Shown one piece after another: positions 36,658 through 44,925 of a stretch of 64,000 nucleotides of DNA (position 1 is the first letter of the stretch; each line of letters starts with the position of its first letter). The notes below the pieces were generated by a model. That model worked only from the letters and a program-made list of their open reading frames with translations, had not been told where the DNA came from and ran no database searches. The DNA is taken from NCBI RefSeq assembly GCF_001625695.1, contig NZ_AUXY01000070.1, positions 62,001-126,000 of the forward strand, written 5' to 3'. The DNA is from Pseudoalteromonas luteoviolacea H33-S (GTDB taxonomy: Bacteria > Pseudomonadota > Gammaproteobacteria > Enterobacterales > Alteromonadaceae). A program made the translations under genes and the position numbers.

Positions 36658-36683
36658 CTTTTATCAATTCATGTATTAAACAT

Positions 36684-37913
36684 TTAGTGTAAAATACGTG
36701 CTCTGATCGTCCCTTCAACAGCGCTTAGTTCTTTTAACGCAACTTCTGAGTGATCACTATCTACATCAATAACTACGTAACCAATGCAATCGTCTGTTTG
36801 CAGATACTGAGCAGCGATATTAATCCCATGTTGAGCAAATGCTTGGTTGATTTGCGTTAGCACACCCGGTCTATTCTCGTGTACGTGTAATAAACGGCTG
36901 CGGTTAGACAGCTCTGGCAGCGATACTTCAGGGAAATTTACAGCTGTGACAGTGGAGCCATTGTCTGAGTACTTGGTTAATTTACCCGCCACTTCAATAC
37001 CGATATTTTCTTGTGCTTCTTGTGTAGAGCCACCCACATGCGGCGTTAAAATGACATTGTCAAACTCTCTCAGTGGAGACACAAACTCCTCATCATTTGA
37101 TTTCGGTTCAACCGGGAAAACATCAATGGCAGCACCGGCAAGTTTTTCATGTTGTAGAGCTTCTGCAAGGGCGTCAATATCTACAACGGTTCCGCGTGAT
37201 GCATTGATTAGGATCGCACCCTGTTTCATGACTTCAATTTCAGCCATGCCAATCAGGTTTTTAGTTTGCGGTGTTTCTGGTACATGTAGGCTGATCACAT
37301 CTGCACGTTGCAGCAGCTGTGTCAGGTTTTGCACTTGCTGTGCATTACCAAGAGTGAGCTTGTCTTCTATGTCATAAAACTCGACTTTCATACCGATATT
37401 TTCAGCCATGATGCCAAGTTGTGTGCCGATGTGACCATAGCCGATGATGCCTAGAGTTTTTCCGCGAGCTTCAAAAGAGCCAATAGCAGATTTAAGCCAT
37501 TGGCCGCGATGTGCCATGGCGTTTCGCTTCGGAATACCGCGAAGTAGTAACAAGATTTCACCGAGTACTAACTCTGCAACCGAACGTGTATTTGAGAATG
37601 GCGCGTTAAATACGGCAATACCACGACGTTTTGCGGCATCTAAATCCACTTGGTTTGTACCAATACAAAAACAACCAACAGCAACGAGTTTTTCAGCCGC
37701 ATTTAAGACCGTTTCTGTGAGGTGGGTGCGCGAGCGTATACCGACAAAGTGAACATGTTTGATACGCTCAATCAACTCATTTTCAGGCAGCGATGTCTTG
37801 AGATACTCAATATTACTGTACCCATTACGCTTTAATGTTTCGACTGCACTTTGGTGCACGCCTTCTAACAATAATATTTTAATCTTATCTTTAGACAAAG
37901 ATACCTTACTCAT
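36684..37913 (-). CDS. serA: D-3-phosphoglycerate dehydrogenase
   Basis: This 409-residue enzyme opens serine synthesis. It has GIIGYGHIGTQLG for NAD binding, the catalytic Arg in INASRGTVVD, the catalytic His in LTPHVGGST, and a C-terminal ACT domain (about 338-409) for serine feedback. Length matches E. coli (410). It is 12 bases after rpiA on the same strand. Confidence 0.97.
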   Translation of the reverse strand: MSKVSLSKDKIKILLLEGVHQSAVETLKRNGYSNIEYLKTSLPENELIERIKHVHFVGIRSRTHLTETVLNAAEKLVAVGCFCIGTNQVDLDAAKRRGIAVFNAPFSNTRSVAELVLGEILLLLRGIPKRNAMAHRGQWLKSAIGSFEARGKTLGIIGYGHIGTQLGIMAENIGMKVEFYDIEDKLTLGNAQQVQNLTQLLQRADVISLHVPETPQTKNLIGMAEIEVMKQGAILINASRGTVVDIDALAEALQHEKLAGAAIDVFPVEPKSNDEEFVSPLREFDNVILTPHVGGSTQEAQENIGIEVAGKLTKYSDNGSTVTAVNFPEVSLPELSNRSRLLHVHENRPGVLTQINQAFAQHGINIAAQYLQTDDCIGYVVIDVDSDHSEVALKELSAVEGTIRARILH

Positions 37914-37925
37914 GACTCATTCCTA

Positions 37926-38579
37926 TTACCTAGTTTGTGGACCTTGTGGTGTCCCTGTAATTACGGTATTTGCACCACGGTGAGCAAATAGCCCATTGGT
38001 TACAACACCGACGATTTGGTTTATTTTTTCTTCCAGCGTTTTTGGATCTGTGATATTTAATCCATGTACATCTAAAATGACATTGCCATTGTCAGTGACG
38101 ACACCGTGGCGATATACTGGGTCGCCTCCAAGCTTTAACAGCTCTCTAGCGACGTAGCTTCGTGCCATTGGTATAACTTCCACCGGCAATGGGAAGCTAC
38201 CCAGCGTGTCAACATGTTTACTCTCATCGACTATACAAACGAACTTGTCAGCAACCGCGGCAACGATTTTTTCACGGGTCAACGCAGCACCACCGCCTTT
38301 AATCATGTGTCCATGTTCGTTAATTTCATCAGCACCATCAACATACACATCTAATTGAGCAACATCATTAAGCTCAAAGACTTCAATACCGAGTGCTTTT
38401 AGCTTTTCAGTTGATGCTTCTGAACTCGAAACCACACCTTTAATATCATCTTTGATGCTACCGAGTGCATCGATAAAATGATTGACTGTGGAACCTGTTC
38501 CGACACCGACAATGGTGTTTTCTTTTACATGTTCAAGCGCTGCCCATGCTGCAGCTTTTTTCATTTCATCTTGTGTCAT
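37926..38579 (-). CDS. rpiA: Ribose-5-phosphate isomerase A
   Basis: This 217-residue enzyme interconverts ribose and ribulose 5-phosphate. It has [22 protein letters not shown] and [14 protein letters not shown]. It precedes serA, an order known from E. coli and relatives. Confidence 0.97.
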   Translation of the reverse strand: MTQDEMKKAAAWAALEHVKENTIVGVGTGSTVNHFIDALGSIKDDIKGVVSSSEASTEKLKALGIEVFELNDVAQLDVYVDGADEINEHGHMIKGGGAALTREKIVAAVADKFVCIVDESKHVDTLGSFPLPVEVIPMARSYVARELLKLGGDPVYRHGVVTDNGNVILDVHGLNITDPKTLEEKINQIVGVVTNGLFAHRGANTVITGTPQGPQTR

Positions 38580-38690
38580 AACGTAATCACTTTGTTGTCT
38601 TTAATTAAGTTGAGATTATACGCTTAAACACTCGAATTGTATGACAATAAATTACACTCTTAAGCGCAGACTTTTTAGCAGTGGGTTTTG

Positions 38691-39311
38691 TTAGCGCCAC
38701 TGATAATATTGGGTAGGCGTTAGTATTGCAGGCAAAGGTACATCCCATGCTTCAATTGGCAATTCACTGACTTTTTGGCAGTCATGTGCTAACCCTATCA
38801 ATTTGGGTTTTACCCACCCTTGTGAATAGTAGTTAGCTAATGTTCTGTCGTAATAGCCGCCACCCATGCCTAATCGATTACCGTGCTCGTCGAAAGCAAC
38901 TAAAGGCATCAACAAGTAATCTAGTTGCTCAATTGGGCAAATTTCATAACAATTCAACTTAGGTTCTAAGATAGCATAGCGGTTTTGAATCATGGTTGAG
39001 TTTTTTTCATACTTTTGGAACAGTAAACTAGTGCCGCTGAAGGGGTGGATTACGGGCAGGTATACTTGAATGTTTTTTTTCCAAAGTGATTGAATTAAAA
39101 GGTTAGTTCTGAGTTCGCCATCATTGTGTAAGTAGACCCCGATTGAGGCGTTTTTAGTCGGTTTCTCATGTTGAAAAAAATTAATGTTTAGGTCGGTTTC
39201 AGCAGAAGTTTGAAAATTTTCATCAAGAGCTTTTCGTTGTGCTCTTATTGAACTTCGAATTTTTTTGCGTGTTTCTGCTTTTTTTGTATTTGAACATGAA
39301 TTTTCTTTCAT
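38691..39311 (-). CDS. fau: 5-formyltetrahydrofolate cyclo-ligase
   Basis: This 206-residue protein (YgfA family) has KIRSSIRAQRKAL at the N-terminus, PLVAFDEHGNRLGMGGGYYDRTL with the substrate/ATP loop, and a C-terminal AWDVPLPAILTP. It turns 5-formyl-THF into methenyl-THF. In E. coli it follows the 6S RNA gene; here it overlaps a membrane-protein gene instead (TAATG), and I saw no 6S RNA. Confidence 0.93.
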   Translation of the reverse strand: MKENSCSNTKKAETRKKIRSSIRAQRKALDENFQTSAETDLNINFFQHEKPTKNASIGVYLHNDGELRTNLLIQSLWKKNIQVYLPVIHPFSGTSLLFQKYEKNSTMIQNRYAILEPKLNCYEICPIEQLDYLLMPLVAFDEHGNRLGMGGGYYDRTLANYYSQGWVKPKLIGLAHDCQKVSELPIEAWDVPLPAILTPTQYYQWR

Positions 39312-39853
39312 TAGAATTGAACCATCTCAGGGAAAGCCAAACTAAATCCGAGTACAATAAGCAAAATGAATAACACGGCTAACAGTGTATATAAAAGCTT
39401 TTTGGACCTTGGCTTGGGCTCTGCATCTAGGTCAAGTTCATCGAATAGCTCGTCATTTTGCCATTCGTCATCTTCTTTTTCTTCGTTACTTTTATTTTGT
39501 CCATCGATACGCTGTTCAAGTTCTTCTAACTTTTCTTCGATTCTGATCAGGCTACTGGTGATGTAATCAAGCGCTTCAAATACACGTTCATTTGCAGCAT
39601 TGTTAACTTGAGGGGCGTTTGTCATGCTGCTTTGCACGGCTTGCACCTTGCTTTGGAACCCATAAATCGCTAGGAGTTTAGCTTGTTTTAAGCATTTACT
39701 TTTTTCAGTGGCGCCAAACAGGGGCTTACCTTGAGTAAATGCAACAACTTTTTGCTTTGATACGCCCAGTTTGGTGGCTAGGCTTTCCATGGCATTGTGG
39801 CTATCAGTGTCGGCGTTAAACCCAACAAAGACAACCCTAAACTGATCACTCAT
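39311..39853 (-). CDS. Unrecognised coiled-coil, C-terminally anchored membrane protein
   Basis: This 180-residue protein (start ATG 39853, MSDQFRVV; an in-frame ATG 12 bases upstream lacks a ribosome site) has three parts: an N-terminal globular region of about 80 residues (FVGFNADTDSHNAM, LGVSKQKVVAFTQGK), a coiled-coil (RIEEKLEELEQRI) with an acidic stretch, and a single C-terminal hydrophobic helix near 155-175, so it is tail-anchored with its bulk in the cytoplasm. The stop overlaps the fau start, so they are co-translated. I do not recognise the family; a role as a membrane-bound scaffold is only a guess. Confidence 0.8.
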   Translation of the reverse strand: MSDQFRVVFVGFNADTDSHNAMESLATKLGVSKQKVVAFTQGKPLFGATEKSKCLKQAKLLAIYGFQSKVQAVQSSMTNAPQVNNAANERVFEALDYITSSLIRIEEKLEELEQRIDGQNKSNEEKEDDEWQNDELFDELDLDAEPKPRSKKLLYTLLAVLFILLIVLGFSLAFPEMVQF

Positions 39854-40025
39854 AGACAATCTCATTTTATTCTAATATGAAGAGTATACCCAAAAAGTAA
39901 TCGGAAGCATTGAATTAATCTATTCAAAGATATAAAGCTTTTTAACTAGATGGTTTTTGAAGTACTGAAGAGTTAGTTATCGGTTGGGGCGTAATGACTT
40001 TATAAAAATAAGGAGTTACGTTATT

Positions 40026-40059
40026 GCCGTGATGTGGAAGCGTGCTTCCACATCACGGC
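40026..40059. repeat. Perfect 16-bp inverted repeat after S10 peptidase gene
   Basis: GCCGTGATGTGGAAGC and GCTTCCACATCACGGC are exact reverse complements around GT, six bases beyond the peptidase stop (minus strand). Neither side has a T-run, so it is not a typical terminator; it may protect the 3' end of the mRNA or be an extragenic palindrome. Confidence 0.75.
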
Positions 40060-40064
40060 CAAAG

Positions 40065-41588
40065 TTAGTATTTAGCAGCTTCACCTGATTTAGGTAATGC
40101 TTGGATGATGAAATCTCTTAAATCTTCGTTAGAGAGTCTAAGATCTTCATAACGCAGATACATCATATGACCAGAGCGGTAACCTTTAAAGCTTAATCTG
40201 TCTTTCATTTTACCACTGGGGTCTAAATGCCATAAATTATATTTACCATCAAAATAGTTGGTAGCACCATCGTAATACCCAGATTGAACCATGACATGTA
40301 AATATGGGTTTTGCGCCATTGCTAACCTTAGGCGCTCACCCACGGTATTTTTAGTTCTATCCCATGGACGAACGGGGCCAAACATATTGTATTTTATGTC
40401 TGTTTTATAGTTCAGCTCTTGGCGGAAGTAGTGATTAATTGCCGGTGTGAATGAGTGCAACCAAGAGGTGAGTTCAGGCCAATAATCAGGTATGTCACCA
40501 GCGACACGTTTATCTATGCCTAAATACCTTGAGTCCAGTCGGCCAACGGTCACTTCTCTATCTCGAAGCAGTTCCTTCCAAAATGTAGCATTTGGAATAT
40601 CCAAATTATTCTGTGCGACAAACTTTTCTGATAATCCTGAATATTTGGCAACTTGAGCAGTAACAGCTTGCTTCTCTTTATCACTGATCATAGCGCCTTT
40701 GGCAAGCGCAGGTAAGTAGGTGTTCAAGGTATAGGCTTCAACTTCTTCCAATACTTCAAGTAAGTCTTTATTTTGTAGCTCATTGCTGAGTGCTTTGTGA
40801 TACCAAGCAGTCGCCGCAAAATAAGGAAGTCTATTAGCGGCCTTTACAGGACCGTCACGTTTAATGCCGATGTCTGTTGGCGAGACTAGGATCACACCAT
40901 TTAAGTACATCCACTGCTGGTTTTGTAGTTCGTGTGCAAGCCCTGCAACGCGCGTTGTTCCGTAGCTTTCACCTATTAAAAACTTAGGTGACAACGCTCT
41001 GTCATGACGGTTAATAAAGGTGTTTAGCCAAGCTGCGAGGTATTTAACATCGGCGTTAACACCAAAAAAACGCTTTTTTTGAACGTCTTTGCTCGGCATT
41101 TTGCCTTGTTTATCAGGTAATACACGTGAATAGCCGGTGTTCACTGGATTCACAAAAACTATGTCTGTGGTATCTAAAACTGAATATGGGTTATCCTTTA
41201 GTCCATAAGGCTGAAGTGGATATCCTTCATCGTCTATTTTTAGGACACGAGGACCAGTATAAGCTATGTGCATCCACACAGAAGCTGACCCCGGACCACC
41301 GTTGAATGAAATGAGTAGCGGGCGTTTTGCATTATCCTTTACTTTGTCTTTTTTGTAATAAGTGTAGTGTAAAGATGCAATAGGATGCCCCTCGTCATCC
41401 CACAAAGGCTGAGTGCCAGTCGATACGGTATAGTTTATTTTTGAGCCATTAATTGTGGCTTTGTGTTTTGTGGTGACTTGATGATCTATATCAAAGCTTA
41501 ACGTGCCTTGTTGATTACTATTAGCAGCACTGAATGTGCTGACGCAAAGTAGTAGTAAGCTAGATACTATTTTAGGTACTGCTGCCAT
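40065..41588 (-). CDS. S10 family serine carboxypeptidase
   Basis: This 507-residue secreted peptidase has a signal peptide (about residues 1-22, SAANS). It shows the S10 marks NGGPGSASVWMH, the nucleophile in LIGESYGTTR, an Asp in GYYDGATNYFDG and a His in YRSGHMMY. It would remove C-terminal residues from peptides in the periplasm or outside. Its transcript stands alone and ends at the perfect hairpin just downstream. Confidence 0.92.
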   Translation of the reverse strand: MAAVPKIVSSLLLLCVSTFSAANSNQQGTLSFDIDHQVTTKHKATINGSKINYTVSTGTQPLWDDEGHPIASLHYTYYKKDKVKDNAKRPLLISFNGGPGSASVWMHIAYTGPRVLKIDDEGYPLQPYGLKDNPYSVLDTTDIVFVNPVNTGYSRVLPDKQGKMPSKDVQKKRFFGVNADVKYLAAWLNTFINRHDRALSPKFLIGESYGTTRVAGLAHELQNQQWMYLNGVILVSPTDIGIKRDGPVKAANRLPYFAATAWYHKALSNELQNKDLLEVLEEVEAYTLNTYLPALAKGAMISDKEKQAVTAQVAKYSGLSEKFVAQNNLDIPNATFWKELLRDREVTVGRLDSRYLGIDKRVAGDIPDYWPELTSWLHSFTPAINHYFRQELNYKTDIKYNMFGPVRPWDRTKNTVGERLRLAMAQNPYLHVMVQSGYYDGATNYFDGKYNLWHLDPSGKMKDRLSFKGYRSGHMMYLRYEDLRLSNEDLRDFIIQALPKSGEAAKY

Positions 41589-41836
41589 GGGGTTCCTCGT
41601 GTTTTCACTTATCGCCTACATTTAAATCGTTTTTAACGCTGATTTCAAAGTCAATGAGACTAACTCGCAATATTTGCTGCCCATTACAATTTGTTTACCA
41701 TTTAGGGGCGGTGCAGGTTTTTTTTGTCACAAAAATCGCGTATATTTCACCCTTATGTCTGTAGTATTAAAGTATTTGAGTCTGTTAAATACTTGTATAG
41801 CTACATTTCTCATTGCAGTCACTAGAGAAAGTTTCC

Positions 41837-43105
41837 ATGCAAAAAGTATTGATTGTTGAAGATAGTAAGGTTGTCCAACAGATCTTACGCCATCTGGCAT
41901 CACAACATCTAAGTGTCGATATAGACTTTGCTTGGTCTCTCAAGGAAAGTAAAGCGTTACTTGCGAGCAATTGCTACACACTGGCCTTGGTAGATTTAAC
42001 ATTGCCTGATGCAATGGATGCGGAAGTCGTCCAGTTAACTTTGAGTCACAATGTCCCTACGGTTGTTTTGACCTCTAAGATTGATGAGTATAGCCGACAA
42101 CAGATGCTAGAAATGGGAGTCGTTGATTATGTGATCAAAGATAATCGCGATTCTTATTTGTATGCCATTAAATTGGTAAGCCGTTTGCTGCGTAATCAAG
42201 GCTGTAAAGCACTGATTGCTGATGACTCTATGATCAGTCGTGCTGTGATGAGACAGATGTTAGAAAAGCAGTTATTCACTGTTTTTGAAGCTCAAGATGG
42301 TGAGCAAGCACTTACTATGCTCAAAGCTGATCATGAAGTTAAACTTTTATTGACTGACTATGCTATGCCAACGATGGATGGATTTGAGTTGGTTAAAGCA
42401 GTGCGCAATTTCCGTGGTCGCGATGATTTGGCGATTGTTGGGTTATCTGGTGCTGGAACACACGGCCTGTCCGCAAAGTTCATTAAATATGGTGCAAATG
42501 ATTTCTTAATGAAGCCATTTATGAACGAGGAGTTCCACTGCCGTGTAATGCAGACGATGGAGCAATTAAACCTAATTGCCGAGATTAAAGATTACGCACA
42601 TCGTGATTATTTGACGGGTTTATACAATCGTCGTTATTTTTGCCAACAAATGGATAGGTTACTTAAATCCGGGCTAGAAGATAGCTGCTTAGCTTTGTTA
42701 GATCTAGACTTGTTTAAAGAAATTAACGATAAATATGGCCACTTGGGTGGCGATAGCATACTTACTCAGGTTGCTCATTTACTCAATGAGTCATTCTCGG
42801 GTAGTTTAGTATCTCGAGTCGGTGGCGAGGAGTTTGCTGTTTTACTCGCTGAAAGTGATTTGCAAAAAGCAAAAGCCAAATTTGATGTTTTTCGTCTCAA
42901 ATTTGCAGAGAATATTTTCCAAGTCGATGACCACCGCTTACATTGCACCCTGAGTATTGGTATTGCAAAATGTGAGTTTGCGACATTGAGTGAAGTGATG
43001 CGACATGCTGATAAAGCGTTATATAAGGCGAAAGCGCAAGGTCGTAATAGTGCAGTGACAGCTTGCACCAAATCAAATCAAATCTTAGAAGAGTGCACCA
43101 GCTAA
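41837..43105 (+). CDS. Two-receiver response regulator diguanylate cyclase
   Basis: This 422-residue protein has two receiver domains (phospho-acceptors in LVDLTLPD and LLTDYAMPTMDG) and a C-terminal GGDEF domain with DYLTGLYNRRYF, DLDLFKEINDKYGH and active-site GGEEF. It makes cyclic di-GMP, opposing the HD-GYP protein at 21.9 kb. The ATG at 41837 has an AGAAAG site; a TTG at 41813 is possible. Layout resembles PleD-type cyclases. No kinase gene is adjacent. Confidence 0.93.
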   Translation: MQKVLIVEDSKVVQQILRHLASQHLSVDIDFAWSLKESKALLASNCYTLALVDLTLPDAMDAEVVQLTLSHNVPTVVLTSKIDEYSRQQMLEMGVVDYVIKDNRDSYLYAIKLVSRLLRNQGCKALIADDSMISRAVMRQMLEKQLFTVFEAQDGEQALTMLKADHEVKLLLTDYAMPTMDGFELVKAVRNFRGRDDLAIVGLSGAGTHGLSAKFIKYGANDFLMKPFMNEEFHCRVMQTMEQLNLIAEIKDYAHRDYLTGLYNRRYFCQQMDRLLKSGLEDSCLALLDLDLFKEINDKYGHLGGDSILTQVAHLLNESFSGSLVSRVGGEEFAVLLAESDLQKAKAKFDVFRLKFAENIFQVDDHRLHCTLSIGIAKCEFATLSEVMRHADKALYKAKAQGRNSAVTACTKSNQILEECTS

Positions 43106-43116
43106 GTGCACTTTTC
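43092..43116 (+). terminator. Terminator of diguanylate cyclase gene
   Basis: AGTGCAC / GTGCACT stem followed by TTTT overlaps the stop codon at 43103-43105. Confidence 0.7.
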
Positions 43117-43171
43117 GCTAAATACCTTTCTATATTTTTTATACCCCACTGATAAATAAGCACTAATCTTT

Positions 43172-43188
43172 TTGGCATAAAGGTTGGA
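43172..43188 (+). promoter_or_regulatory. Sigma-54-like promoter before glnK
   Basis: TTGGCAT and TTGGA are spaced with GG-N10-GG, close to the sigma-54 pattern (TTGGCAC, N10 spacing, TTGC), but the -12 GC is GG here. It lies 50 bases before glnK, which is NtrC/sigma-54 controlled in relatives. Confidence 0.45.
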
Positions 43189-43236
43189 TTGTGTATTCCA
43201 TCATCAACAGGAATCACACTCCTTTGGAGGCCAACA

Positions 43237-43575
43237 ATGAAAATGATAAGTGCGATAATTAAGCCTTTTAAATTGGATGAAGTCCGAGAAGCACTCGCTG
43301 AGCTCGGTATAGAAGGCATGACAGTCGTTGACGTGAAAGGATTTGGTCGTCAGCGTGGTCACACAGAATTGTATCGAGGAGCTGAATACCAAGTCGATTT
43401 TATACCAAAAATTAAGCTTGAGATTGCAACGCACAGTGAAAACTGCCAACGGGTAGTAGACACATTAACACAAGCTGCAAATACCGGAAAAATTGGTGAT
43501 GGCAAAATTTTTGTTTATGACCTAGAGCAAATCGTGCGGATCCGCACCGGTGAATTAGACGAAGAAGCAATCTGA
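43237..43575 (+). CDS. glnK: PII nitrogen regulator GlnK
   Basis: This 112-residue PII protein starts MKMISAIIKPFKLDEV after GGAGG. It has the uridylylation site Tyr51 in RGAEYQVDF and the C-terminal KIFVYDLEQIVRIRTGE. It reports nitrogen and energy state by binding ATP and 2-oxoglutarate, and blocks AmtB. It precedes amtB, which marks it as GlnK rather than GlnB. Confidence 0.95.
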   Translation: MKMISAIIKPFKLDEVREALAELGIEGMTVVDVKGFGRQRGHTELYRGAEYQVDFIPKIKLEIATHSENCQRVVDTLTQAANTGKIGDGKIFVYDLEQIVRIRTGELDEEAI

Positions 43576-43586
43576 GGTGCAATCTG

Positions 43587-44816
43587 ATGGAAAACACAAT
43601 TATAGAATTACAATTTTCACTCAATACTTTCTACTTTCTCATATCGGGCGTGTTAGTGATGTGGATGGCGGCAGGGTTTGCCATGTTAGAGGCAGGGTTA
43701 GTAAGATCTAAAAATACCACGGAGATCTTAACTAAAAATATTGCACTTTACGCAATCGCCTGCACTATGTATTTGCTGATTGGTTACAACATTATGTACG
43801 TCGGCAACTCTGAAGGCGGGTTTGTGCCAAGTTTTGGAGCGCTAATTGGTGATGCGTCAGCTGATGCCGACCATGCGCTTGAGTCTGATTTTTTCTTTCA
43901 AGTGGTTTTTGTCGCAACGGCCATGTCAATTGTTTCTGGCGCAGTGGCTGAACGCATGAAGTTGTGGGCATTCTTATTATTTACTGTGGTGTTAACTGGG
44001 CTTATTTATCCTATCCAAGGTTATTGGAGTTGGGGAGCAGGATTTTTATCTGAGTTGGGTTTTGTTGATTTTGCAGGCTCTGCGATTGTCCATGGTGCGG
44101 GTGCCGCTGCTGCATTGGCTGGCGTTTTGTTACTGGGAGCAAGAAAGGGCAAGTATGGTAAACATGGAGAGATTTATCCTATCCCCGGTTCTAATTTACC
44201 TCTAGCGACCCTAGGTACTTTTATTTTGTGGATGGGGTGGTTCGGATTTAATGGCGGCTCGCAGTTGTTTTTGGCTGATAAGGAAAATGCCATTGCAGTG
44301 AGTCAAATCATGTTAAATACCAATGCCGCTGCTGCCGCAGGCGCAATATCGGCTTTACTTGTGTGTAAAGTCATGTGGAAAAAAGCGGATTTGACGATGA
44401 TTTTAAACGGGGCATTGGCTGGGCTTGTCACTATCACTGCGGAGCCAGCTTCTCCGACGCCACTACTTGCGTGCATTATCGGGTCGTTAGGTGGAAGTTT
44501 AGTGGTATTTAGCATTGTGGCGCTGGATAAACTTAAAATTGATGACCCTGTAGGTGCCATCTCGGTGCATGGCGTATGTGGTTGTCTGGGTGTGATGATG
44601 GTGCCTTTCTCAAATGGCGATGCAAACTTCGTCTCGCAGTTGATTGGTCTTGTTTCAATTCTTGGGTTTGTTTTTATCACTTCTTATTTGGTTTGGGCAC
44701 TTTTAAAGACGACCATGGGGATCCGTGTGACGGAAGAGGAGGAGCTCAGTGGTATGGATCAGCATGACTGTGGCGTAGATGCTTACCCAGAATTTGTCAC
44801 AATACGAAACCATTAA
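43587..44816 (+). CDS. amtB: Ammonium transporter
   Basis: This 409-residue protein has 11 hydrophobic segments and the twin pore histidines in IVHGAGAAAALAG and ISVHGVCGCLG. FWMGWFGFNGGS-like ILWMGWFGFNGGS is the family motif. It starts 11 bases after glnK with TGAGG upstream. Unlike E. coli AmtB, I see no signal peptide. It ends at a strong terminator. Confidence 0.96.
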   Translation: MENTIIELQFSLNTFYFLISGVLVMWMAAGFAMLEAGLVRSKNTTEILTKNIALYAIACTMYLLIGYNIMYVGNSEGGFVPSFGALIGDASADADHALESDFFFQVVFVATAMSIVSGAVAERMKLWAFLLFTVVLTGLIYPIQGYWSWGAGFLSELGFVDFAGSAIVHGAGAAAALAGVLLLGARKGKYGKHGEIYPIPGSNLPLATLGTFILWMGWFGFNGGSQLFLADKENAIAVSQIMLNTNAAAAAGAISALLVCKVMWKKADLTMILNGALAGLVTITAEPASPTPLLACIIGSLGGSLVVFSIVALDKLKIDDPVGAISVHGVCGCLGVMMVPFSNGDANFVSQLIGLVSILGFVFITSYLVWALLKTTMGIRVTEEEELSGMDQHDCGVDAYPEFVTIRNH

Positions 44817-44831
44817 TATTTAAGCAGTTAA

Positions 44832-44857
44832 AAAAGCAGGCGTTAGCCTGCTTTTTT
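44832..44857 (+). terminator. Terminator of glnK-amtB
   Basis: AAAAGCAGGC / GCCTGCTTTT with loop GTTA and a T-run, 15 bases after amtB. Confidence 0.92.
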
Positions 44858-44925
44858 GGTTTCAGTGGCTGTTAATCTAAGTTACTCTAGCATCATTGTA
44901 ATTATGGTAAATATTGCTCCGGTAA

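Noticed and set aside
38580-38690. 6S RNA gene between rpiA and fau
   Set aside because: The gap is only 111 bases, shorter than 6S RNA, and no long bulged hairpin was apparent.
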